Origin: Nitrospirae bacterium RBG_13_39_12 | GTDB lineage: Bacteria > Nitrospirota > Thermodesulfovibrionia > Thermodesulfovibrionales > SM23-35 | Direction: 5' to 3' | Length of the DNA stretch: 10,247 nt | Assembly (NCBI GenBank): GCA_001805125.1 | Contig: MHEF01000142.1 | Span: 21,865-32,111, forward strand | In this document: positions 4,566 to 10,247 of the stretch, piece by piece | How positions within the stretch are numbered: the stretch's first letter is position 1 | Layout of the letters: each line of letters begins with the position of its first letter | Program-made: the position numbers and the translations under genes | The notes under the pieces: generated by a model | Database searches by the model: none | Told to the model about the DNA's origin: nothing | What the model saw: only the letters and a program-made list of their open reading frames with translations

Positions 4566-5933
4566 ATGAAAAAATTTTCAATCTTTATGTTTAGAGGAGT
4601 TATCCTGGTCCCACTTTTTATATTTTTAATTACCCCTGGTTCTGCCCATGGTGCTGGCTTTGCACTTATCGAACAAAGCGTCAGCGGTCTAGGCAACGCT
4701 TTTGCTGGAGGAGCTGCAAACGCCGAGGATGCAACTACAATATTCTATAATCCTGCCGGCTTAACCCGCCTTAATGATCAACAGCTTGTCGTAGGAACAC
4801 ATATTATAATGCCGTCTGCTGAATTTGATAATGAGGACTCGACCCATTTACTGCAGGGAGTTACCGGGATGCCCCTGCTTGGTGGAAATGGTGGGGATGG
4901 CGGTGTTACCAAAGCCGTGCCTAATGCTTATTATAGTAAAAAACTTGGTGATAGGTTTACATTTGGAATAGGCATTAACGCTCCCTTCGGCCTGGCTACA
5001 GATTATGACAAAAGATGGGTGGGACGTTACCATGCAATCGAGTCAGACGTGCTTACAATCAATTTAAATCCAGCTATAGCTTACAAGATAACCGATAACT
5101 TGAGCATCGGTGCTGGTTTTAGTGCACAGTATATTAAAGCTAAACTTTCTAACGCTATTGATTTTGGAACGCTAGATGCAATTGGTCAACTTGGATTACC
5201 TGCCGGCGCACTTGGTCTAACCCCGCAGATGGCTGACGGTTTTGCAAGTCTGGAAGGTGACAGCTGGGGTGTAGGTTATAATATAGGGCTACTCTATGAA
5301 TTCAATAAAGATACCCGTATGGGAATAGCCTATCGTTCCCGCATTAAACAAACTCTGAAGGGCGATGCTGATTTTTCTGATGTCCCTGCCGGACTAAATC
5401 CTTACCCGGTTTTCAAAGATGATGACATTGAAGCAGATATCAAACTGCCGGACAGTTTTTCTGTAAGCTTCTTTCACAGCTTTAACCCCCAATGGATGGT
5501 TATGGCTGATTTTACCTGGACAAACTGGAGTCTTTTTGAAGAATTGCGCGTTAAGTTCGATAATCCTTACCAACCCGATTCGGTCACCACTGAAAACTGG
5601 CAGGACAGCTACCGTTATTCACTCGGCTTAACTTACCTGCCCGACAGTAATTGGATACTTAGGGTCGGAACTGCATATGACACATCTGCAGTAGCAGATG
5701 AAAAACACCGTACTCCACGTATTCCTGACGAAGACCGCATCTGGACAACAGTTGGTGTAGGCTATAAGTTCTCAAAGCTAGTTAGCTTTGATTTGGGCTA
5801 TGCCCATCTCTTTATAAATGACCCGGAGATCAATAAAACTCCAACAGGTGAAGATGCCGTTCGCGGCGGGTTGAAAGGGACATTTGATTCTCACGTAAAC
5901 ATTGTGAGTGTGCAACTCAACCTGACATTTTAG
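4566..5933 (+). CDS. OmpP1/FadL-family outer-membrane transporter
   Basis: FadL proteins are 14-stranded outer-membrane barrels that carry long-chain fatty acids or other hydrophobic compounds into the cell. The 455-residue protein starts with a Sec signal peptide: basic KK, hydrophobic core at about 11-22, and likely cleavage after SAHG near residue 29, giving a mature start AGFALIEQSVSGLGNAFAGG that is characteristic of the family. The N-terminal hatch segment with the NPAG motif (residues 62-65) follows. Alternating beta strands continue to the C terminus NIVSVQLNLTF, whose terminal Phe is the signal for the barrel-assembly machinery. The ligase gene just downstream suggests that the cargo is a fatty or other carboxylic acid that is then activated. 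The substrate is not readable from sequence; aromatic hydrocarbon uptake (TodX-type) is an alternative. Confidence 0.93.
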   Translation: MKKFSIFMFRGVILVPLFIFLITPGSAHGAGFALIEQSVSGLGNAFAGGAANAEDATTIFYNPAGLTRLNDQQLVVGTHIIMPSAEFDNEDSTHLLQGVTGMPLLGGNGGDGGVTKAVPNAYYSKKLGDRFTFGIGINAPFGLATDYDKRWVGRYHAIESDVLTINLNPAIAYKITDNLSIGAGFSAQYIKAKLSNAIDFGTLDAIGQLGLPAGALGLTPQMADGFASLEGDSWGVGYNIGLLYEFNKDTRMGIAYRSRIKQTLKGDADFSDVPAGLNPYPVFKDDDIEADIKLPDSFSVSFFHSFNPQWMVMADFTWTNWSLFEELRVKFDNPYQPDSVTTENWQDSYRYSLGLTYLPDSNWILRVGTAYDTSAVADEKHRTPRIPDEDRIWTTVGVGYKFSKLVSFDLGYAHLFINDPEINKTPTGEDAVRGGLKGTFDSHVNIVSVQLNLTF

Positions 5934-5975
5934 AAGTCTTAGAAAAAGAGAAGAGCATTATAAATATATATTTGT

Positions 5976-5986
5976 CACTTGAAGTG
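5976..5986. repeat. Small palindrome CACTT-G-AAGTG
   Basis: Exact 5-bp arms around one G, located 2 nt upstream of the AT-rich hairpin that follows the FadL-family gene. It could be an operator for the ligase gene or chance. Confidence 0.3.
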
Positions 5987-5987
5987 T

Positions 5988-6011
5988 ATATCATATTCAT
6001 ATGATATTTTT
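5988..6011 (+). terminator. Possible AT-rich terminator after the FadL-family gene
   Basis: ATATCATAT (5988-5996) pairs exactly with ATATGATAT (5999-6007), followed by a short T-run to 6011. The stem has only two G:C pairs, so termination would be weak and some read-through into the ligase gene is likely. An operator role is possible. Confidence 0.4.
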
Positions 6012-6019
6012 CTGAATAG

Positions 6020-6033
6020 TTTAGATATCTAAA
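6020..6033. promoter_or_regulatory. 14-bp palindrome immediately before the ligase start
   Basis: TTTAGATATCTAAA is a perfect palindrome ending 1 nt before the ATG at 6035. It occupies the place where a ribosome site should be, and no Shine-Dalgarno sequence is visible. It may be a repressor site or fold to hide the start codon. Confidence 0.45.
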
Positions 6034-6034
6034 T

Positions 6035-7558
6035 ATGCTTTTTCATCAACATTTTGTACAGATTGCAAAAAGCCATGGCAGCAAGCTCGCTTTTATTGAC
6101 CGCTCCACTGACAAGAGGGTTACTTATTCCAAAGCCCTAATTGCCTCCCTTATACTTGCAGAAAAGTTTAGAAAATATGAGAAAGGCTTTATAGGAATTA
6201 TGATACCAACATCTGCCGGGTGCGCTCTCTCATTTCTCGGCGCATTAATGAGCGCTAGAATACCTGTTATGATTAACTACTCAACAGGAGCTGCAAATAA
6301 CGCAGTTTATGCGCAGAAAAAATGCAATTTCAAGACAATCATCACATCTAAGGCGCTTCTTGAGAAGATTAATTGCCCCATTATTGATGGAATGATTTTC
6401 ATAGAAGATATCCTGGAAAAAATTTCAATTAAAGACAAACTTAAGGCAGCAATAACAGAAAAAATGCCGGTCCCTTTGATTCTCAAAGGCATTCACGCAG
6501 GGAATGAAAATGATAATCTCGTTATTCTATTCACAAGCGGTAGCGAAAAAGATCCCAAAGCTGTACAATTAACCCACCGCAATATAATATCGAACATTAA
6601 AAGTTTTAGTACGGTATATGAAATGTCCGGTAGAGACATTATGCTTGCAAACCTTCCTTACTTCCATGTATTTGGTCTAACGGTCAACCTGTTAACCCCA
6701 CTCTATCACGGAATGACAATTGTTTCATATGCAAATCCCATCGATTACAAAATGATATGCAATGTTGTTAAAGAGGAAAAACCAACGATAATGGTCGGCA
6801 CCCCCAGTTTTATATGGGGCTATCTTCGCAAGTCAGAACCTGGTAATTTTAAAAGTCTGCGTGCTATCGTGGCCGGCGCTGACAAATGCTCTGATGCGCT
6901 GCGGGAAGAGTTTACCGAGAAACATGGTTTGACTCTTTACGAAGGTTACGGAACCACTGAAACATCGCCTGTTATTTCTGTAAATACGCCTGAAAATAAC
7001 AAACCGGGAAGTGTCGGAAAAATATTGCCTGATGTACAAATACGAATTGAAAATTACGAGACTGGTCAAGATTGCAGCACTGGAGAGACAGGAAGAATCA
7101 TGGTAAAAGGAGACCTGTTAATGAAAGGGTACTTTGATGACTTTGAAGAGACATCGATGCGAGTAAGGCACGGCTGGTATGATACAGGCGATATGGGATT
7201 CCTGGACGAAGACGGATTTCTCTGGCATGCAGGAAGATTGAAAAGGTTTGTAAAGATCGGGGGTGAAATGGTCTCACTGGTTAAGGTGGAAAGCTTAATG
7301 GAAAGATTCCTTCCCGAAGGTATTTCCTGCTGTGTTGTCGAGATACCAGATGCGCTGAAAGGAGCAAGGATAATCGCTGTAGTTACTAAAAAAATAGATG
7401 AAAAGAAGATGCTTAAACAGATGGCAGATCATCTTCCAAATATTGCCCTTCCCAAAAAAATAGTTGTCGTAGAAAAACTTCCTACAATGGGAAGCGGAAA
7501 AATAGATTTCAGGGGTGTTACAGAGATGATGTGCAATATATTTAGTAAAACCCATTAA
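6035..7558 (+). CDS. AMP-forming acyl-ACP/acyl-CoA synthetase-like ligase
   Basis: The enzyme should activate a fatty or other carboxylic acid with ATP to an acyl-adenylate and transfer it to CoA or acyl-carrier protein. ANL-superfamily motifs appear in order: the phosphate loop FTSGSEKDPKAV at 166-177, LPYFHVFGLT at 207-216, YGTTETSP at 305-312, the ATP-binding YDTGDMG at 382-388, the hinge GRLKRFVKIGGE at 400-411 and GSGKID at 487-492 with the catalytic lysine at about 489. The N terminus and overall sequence resemble the synthetase half of the bifunctional Aas protein, but the acyltransferase half is absent. The start at 6035 keeps the conserved N-terminal helix, although no ribosome site is seen. 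The FadL-type porin gene 101 nt upstream suggests joint work in fatty-acid uptake and activation or lipid recycling. The preferred acceptor cannot be determined. Confidence 0.9.
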   Translation: MLFHQHFVQIAKSHGSKLAFIDRSTDKRVTYSKALIASLILAEKFRKYEKGFIGIMIPTSAGCALSFLGALMSARIPVMINYSTGAANNAVYAQKKCNFKTIITSKALLEKINCPIIDGMIFIEDILEKISIKDKLKAAITEKMPVPLILKGIHAGNENDNLVILFTSGSEKDPKAVQLTHRNIISNIKSFSTVYEMSGRDIMLANLPYFHVFGLTVNLLTPLYHGMTIVSYANPIDYKMICNVVKEEKPTIMVGTPSFIWGYLRKSEPGNFKSLRAIVAGADKCSDALREEFTEKHGLTLYEGYGTTETSPVISVNTPENNKPGSVGKILPDVQIRIENYETGQDCSTGETGRIMVKGDLLMKGYFDDFEETSMRVRHGWYDTGDMGFLDEDGFLWHAGRLKRFVKIGGEMVSLVKVESLMERFLPEGISCCVVEIPDALKGARIIAVVTKKIDEKKMLKQMADHLPNIALPKKIVVVEKLPTMGSGKIDFRGVTEMMCNIFSKTH

Positions 7559-7614
7559 AACATAAACAACGGGTTAGCCTCCCTTAATATTTAATTTAAA
7601 GAATTGATAGTTAT

Positions 7615-7643
7615 TTGAAAAAATTTCTGATAAAATATTTATA
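7615..7643 (+). promoter_or_regulatory. Candidate promoter for the PHP-TPR gene pair
   Basis: TTGAAA (7615-7620) and TTTATA (7638-7643) are separated by 17 nt in the 106-nt gap before the PHP gene. The gap is very AT-rich, so the assignment is weak. Confidence 0.3.
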
Positions 7644-7664
7644 GCATTTTTTTAAATAAAATCT

Positions 7665-8321
7665 ATGATTGATTTACATACACATAGTTTTTTCAGCGAT
7701 GGAGAACTTATACCTTCAGAGCTGATCAGGCGGGCTGAGGCAATTGGCTATAAAGCCATTGCAATCACAGACCATGTCGACTCTTCGAATATCGATCTGG
7801 TAATACCAAAGATTGTGAATGCTCTTAAAAAACTCAAGAGCTATATCTCCATACAAGCTATACCAGGCGCAGAGATTACACATGTTCCTCCCCAGATTAT
7901 ACACGAGCTTGTTAAAGAGGCCCGGCACCTTGGTGCTAAAATAGTAGTTGTACACGGTCAGACAATAGTAGAACCTGTTTCACCAGGTACTAACAGGGCA
8001 GCGATTCAAGCTAACGCAGATATACTTGCACATCCTGGTATTATTTCTGAGGAGGATCTTCTCCTCGCAAAGGAGAACGGTGTAGCACTTGAGATAACCT
8101 CAAGAAAAGGCCATTCACTTTCAAATGGATATGTTGCAAAGGAAGCAATGAGATTTGGTGTCCCATTATGCATAAACACTGATGCCCACAGCCCAGCGGA
8201 TTTAATCACAAAAGCGCAAGCCATCAGGATACTTCTTGCTTCAGGAATAGAAGAAAATCGTATTGATTCAATATTCGAATATTCAAAGGCCCTTGTGGAG
8301 AAAGTTCTAAGGAGGGACTGA
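7665..8321 (+). CDS. PHP-domain metal-dependent phosphoesterase (histidinol-phosphatase-like)
   Basis: PHP proteins are small metal-dependent hydrolases that cleave phosphoesters. All the expected metal-binding residues are present in this 218-residue protein: His5 and His7 in DLHTHS, Asp12 in SDGE, His37 in ITDH, Glu70 in PGAE, His97 in VVHG, His123 in LAHPG, and Asp173 and His175 in NTDAHS. It is therefore probably active with a trinuclear metal centre. It matches the short single-domain type annotated as histidinol-phosphatase domain proteins, but no histidine-biosynthesis genes are nearby, so the true substrate could be another phosphate ester. No Shine-Dalgarno site is visible before the ATG at 7665, but MIDLHTHS at the very N terminus is normal for the family. 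Its stop overlaps the start of the TPR gene by one base (TGATG). Confidence 0.92.
   Translation: MIDLHTHSFFSDGELIPSELIRRAEAIGYKAIAITDHVDSSNIDLVIPKIVNALKKLKSYISIQAIPGAEITHVPPQIIHELVKEARHLGAKIVVVHGQTIVEPVSPGTNRAAIQANADILAHPGIISEEDLLLAKENGVALEITSRKGHSLSNGYVAKEAMRFGVPLCINTDAHSPADLITKAQAIRILLASGIEENRIDSIFEYSKALVEKVLRRD
8309..8315 (+). promoter_or_regulatory. Ribosome binding site of the TPR gene
   Basis: AAGGAGG lies inside the end of the PHP gene, 5 nt before the ATG at 8321, and allows efficient coupled translation. Confidence 0.75.
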
Positions 8322-9019
8322 TGCCAAAGCCGATTAAAAAGCGTATTCCTAAGAAACCGACATCTGTGGAGGTAAACGTAAAAGATAAACTCACCAGTTT
8401 GAAGGATATAATAGATGAACATCAGAAGACAGTATTAAAGTACGGCGCTGTCATAATTGTTACATTCATTGCTATTATCAGCTTCATTATATATTCCCAT
8501 ACCTCGGATAAAAAGGCAAAGATTCTTGACTATGAGGCATATAAGATCTATTACAATGAATATCAAAAACCCTCTCTGAATAAAGAAGAACAATACAAGA
8601 AAGCACTGGATCTGTTCAAAAAAGCTTACGATAAAAAGAAGAAACCCATATCATTATTTTATATTGCGGCCTGTTACTATGAACTCGGAAAATACGATGA
8701 TGCAATGACAACACTTAAGGATTTTACACAGAGATACTCAAGCGAAGATAATCTTATACCATTGGCCTATCAGAAGATAACGATGGTTTATGTAAAGAAA
8801 GGTGATATACCTGGAGCAATGAAGACACTTGATAATTTATATAACCTTAAAGTTGAATTTTATAAGGATTTTGCTCTTATGGAATACGGTAGACTCCTTG
8901 AAAAAGAAGGTAAAAAAGATAAAGCAATGAACAAATACAAAGAACTTACCACAAAGTTTCCAAATTCACCATTCTTTGACGAGGCAAATACCAAATTATT
9001 GGAAAAGAAGACAAGTTAA
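8321..9019 (+). CDS. Membrane-anchored tetratricopeptide-repeat protein
   Basis: The 232-residue protein has a basic cytoplasmic N terminus of about 40 residues (KPIKKRIPKKP), one transmembrane helix at about 42-59 (GAVIIVTFIAIISFIIYS) and a lysine-rich helical domain beyond it. TPR-like helix pairs are visible at about 91-138 (ALDLFKKAYD, IAACYYELGKYDDAMTTLKD), 147-170 (AYQKITMVYVKKGDIPGAMK) and 184-214 (ALMEYGRLLEKEGKKDKAMN). The layout of short cytoplasmic tail, single helix and periplasmic TPRs resembles YfgM-type ancillary Sec translocon or BamD-like scaffolding proteins, so a role in binding envelope proteins is likely but unproven. It is coupled to the PHP gene by a one-base overlap. 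Its 3' end overlaps the convergent transglycosylase gene by 4 bp. Confidence 0.85.
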   Translation: MPKPIKKRIPKKPTSVEVNVKDKLTSLKDIIDEHQKTVLKYGAVIIVTFIAIISFIIYSHTSDKKAKILDYEAYKIYYNEYQKPSLNKEEQYKKALDLFKKAYDKKKKPISLFYIAACYYELGKYDDAMTTLKDFTQRYSSEDNLIPLAYQKITMVYVKKGDIPGAMKTLDNLYNLKVEFYKDFALMEYGRLLEKEGKKDKAMNKYKELTTKFPNSPFFDEANTKLLEKKTS

Positions 9020-10200
9020 ATCTTTTTAAACTTATCCCTTTTTATCCTCTTCTTATTTCTTATTGTTGCTCTGTCATCTGTGTCTAATACCAGTTTGTCC
9101 TTTGGTGGTAGAAAAATACTTGTTCCGGCTTTTAGAGGTCTTAGCTTTTTTGAGGAATTTAGATCAAGTATAACCTTAACAGGCACACCTGTCTTTTTCG
9201 AGATTCTTATAATCGTGTCACCTTTCATAACTTTGTATGTATCAACTGTAAAACGTTCTTCTTCCCGTATCTGCGACAGATTTTCAAGAAAAAGATTTCC
9301 TTTACCCATGGGTACCCTCAAAATATATTCAGAAACATCAGGAGGCGTGCACCATCTTCTAAGTTCAGGATTTAACTCCTTTATCACTTCAACAGAAGTT
9401 TCTGCGCATTTAGCTATGACCTCAAAGTCAACTGCAGAATCTATCCTCACCTCATCATAATTAAGTGGTGCATGATACTCTATATCTTCAAAGCCAAAAT
9501 TTTCCGGATTATTTGCGATTAAACTTGCAGCAATGAACTTAGGTACGTAATTCTTGGTTTCCCTCTTTATGTAACGTGAATTTAATAGTTCCCAGTAATT
9601 ATCTGTCTTTGTTTTGTTTAGTGCTCTAAGGATTTTCCCCTCTCCTGCATTGTATGCAGCCATCGCCAGATTCCATGAGCCAAAAATTTCATAAAGGTCT
9701 TTGAGATAGTCTGCTGCTGCTACAGTAGATTTTACAGGATCTCTCCTCTCATCTTTCCACCAGTTAATCTCGAGACCATATCTTTTTGCAGTGGAAGAAA
9801 TAAACTGCCAGTATCCAACAGCTCGTGCGCGAGAATAGGCATACGGATTAAAACCACTCTCTATTAGAGGGAGAAATACAATCTCTTCAGGGATATTTTT
9901 TTCTTTAAGAATACCTTTCATCATTTCGAGATATTTCCCCGATCTGCTCAGCCAGATTGAAAATTTTTCTTTTAACTTATCTTTAAAAAGTGTAATATTT
10001 TTTTTAACAGCCTTATCAGCGACTTCATTATAGCTATAATCTGATACTGTATAAATAAATCTATTGTTTGTTTCATTATCGGACAGGGAAGAAATTACAG
10101 GTTGTTTATCTGACCTATCATCTTTAAAATCTGATGCATACGTCGTCACTATAAAAAATAATATTACAATTAGCAGGAGAGAAAGCCTGAATTTGACCAT
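9016..10200 (-). CDS. MltD-like lytic transglycosylase with LysM domain
   Basis: The enzyme should cut the glycan strands of peptidoglycan in the periplasm, forming 1,6-anhydro-muropeptides. The 394-residue protein has an N-terminal signal peptide or anchor (hydrophobic 6-20, possible cleavage after TYAS near 23) without a lipobox cysteine, unlike E. coli MltD. The SLT domain spans about 90-230, with catalytic Glu114 in PLIESGFNP, GYWQF at 129-133 and AYNAGEG at 182-188. A segment at about 258-297 (VIAKCAETSVEVIKELNPEL) is LysM-like and often seen in this subfamily. A clear LysM domain at 322-365 (YKVMKGDTIIRISKKTGVPV, ending in IFLP) should bind glycan. The C terminus is strongly basic (RNKKRIKRDKFKKI). 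The ATG at 10200 lies only a few bases from the likely transcription start. Confidence 0.93.
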   Translation of the reverse strand: MVKFRLSLLLIVILFFIVTTYASDFKDDRSDKQPVISSLSDNETNNRFIYTVSDYSYNEVADKAVKKNITLFKDKLKEKFSIWLSRSGKYLEMMKGILKEKNIPEEIVFLPLIESGFNPYAYSRARAVGYWQFISSTAKRYGLEINWWKDERRDPVKSTVAAADYLKDLYEIFGSWNLAMAAYNAGEGKILRALNKTKTDNYWELLNSRYIKRETKNYVPKFIAASLIANNPENFGFEDIEYHAPLNYDEVRIDSAVDFEVIAKCAETSVEVIKELNPELRRWCTPPDVSEYILRVPMGKGNLFLENLSQIREEERFTVDTYKVMKGDTIIRISKKTGVPVKVILDLNSSKKLRPLKAGTSIFLPPKDKLVLDTDDRATIRNKKRIKRDKFKKI

Positions 10201-10208
10201 ATATCCAA

Positions 10209-10238
10209 TTTTTAGCTTAAAACAAGCTAATTTGTCAA
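10209..10238 (-). promoter_or_regulatory. Promoter of the transglycosylase gene
   Basis: On the minus strand a perfect -35 box TTGACA (10233-10238) and a -10-like TAAAAA (10209-10214) are separated by 18 nt. Transcription would begin near 10202, giving an almost leaderless message, and no clear ribosome site lies before the ATG. Confidence 0.5.
10212..10230. repeat. 7-bp inverted repeat in the transglycosylase promoter spacer
   Basis: TTAGCTT (10212-10218) and AAGCTAA (10224-10230) are exact reverse complements with a 5-nt gap and sit between the -35 and -10 boxes, a typical place for a repressor or activator site. A terminator is less likely because no strong T-run follows on either strand. 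Confidence 0.5.
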
Positions 10239-10247
10239 GAAAAAATA

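Noticed and set aside
7571..7584. GGGTTAGCCTCCC after the ligase gene as a terminator
   Set aside because: Only three G:C pairs can form and no T-run follows.
8006..8422. 138-codon open frame on the minus strand
   Set aside because: It lies opposite the PHP gene, whose metal ligands are all in the plus-strand frame, and shows no domain or ribosome site.
9080..9460. 126-codon open frame on the plus strand
   Set aside because: It is antisense to the LysM and C-terminal part of the transglycosylase gene and has no recognisable protein features.

Overview
The window reads as a Gram-negative bacterial chromosome segment of moderately low GC. An outer-membrane FadL-type barrel and a periplasmic lytic transglycosylase support the Gram-negative call. 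The lineage cannot be fixed from sequence alone. The gene mix would suit an anaerobic lineage such as Desulfobacterota or Nitrospirota, but that is a guess. The left 4.3 kb is accessory DNA and the right 5.7 kb looks like ordinary chromosome.

Accessory half (1-4272). Three tightly overlapping genes form a type II restriction-modification cassette: a 5-methylcytosine DNA methyltransferase (99-1412), a Vsr mismatch endonuclease (1319-1759) and an HNH nuclease with an N-terminal helical, probably DNA-binding, region (1738-2286). The methyltransferase would protect the host, the HNH protein is the likely restriction enzyme, and Vsr would repair T:G mismatches left by 5mC deamination. An unrecognised 348-residue gene (2432-3478) and a RelB/RelE-like toxin-antitoxin pair (3783-4261) follow. 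Between them lie three degenerate pieces (2297-2407, 3530-3650, 3680-3748) that I read as decayed C-terminal tails of large adenine-methyltransferase (type IIG/Eco57I-like) restriction enzymes. The first and third fit together as one tail split by the 348-residue gene, with CTTTAT at both junctions. The locus therefore looks like a defence-gene turnover site where an older restriction system was replaced and interrupted.

Chromosomal half (4273-10247). A FadL-family outer-membrane transporter (4566-5933) is followed by an AMP-forming acyl-ACP/acyl-CoA synthetase-like ligase (6035-7558), which suggests a fatty-acid uptake and activation module. A PHP-domain metal-dependent phosphoesterase (7665-8321) is translationally coupled to a membrane-anchored TPR protein (8321-9019). 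A LysM-containing MltD-like lytic transglycosylase (9016-10200, minus strand) converges on the TPR gene with a 4-bp overlap of the two ends. Several perfect inverted repeats lie in the intergenic regions, over the toxin stop codon, before the FadL gene, directly before the ligase start, and inside the promoter spacer of the transglycosylase gene.

No tRNA, rRNA, CRISPR array or intact transposase was seen.
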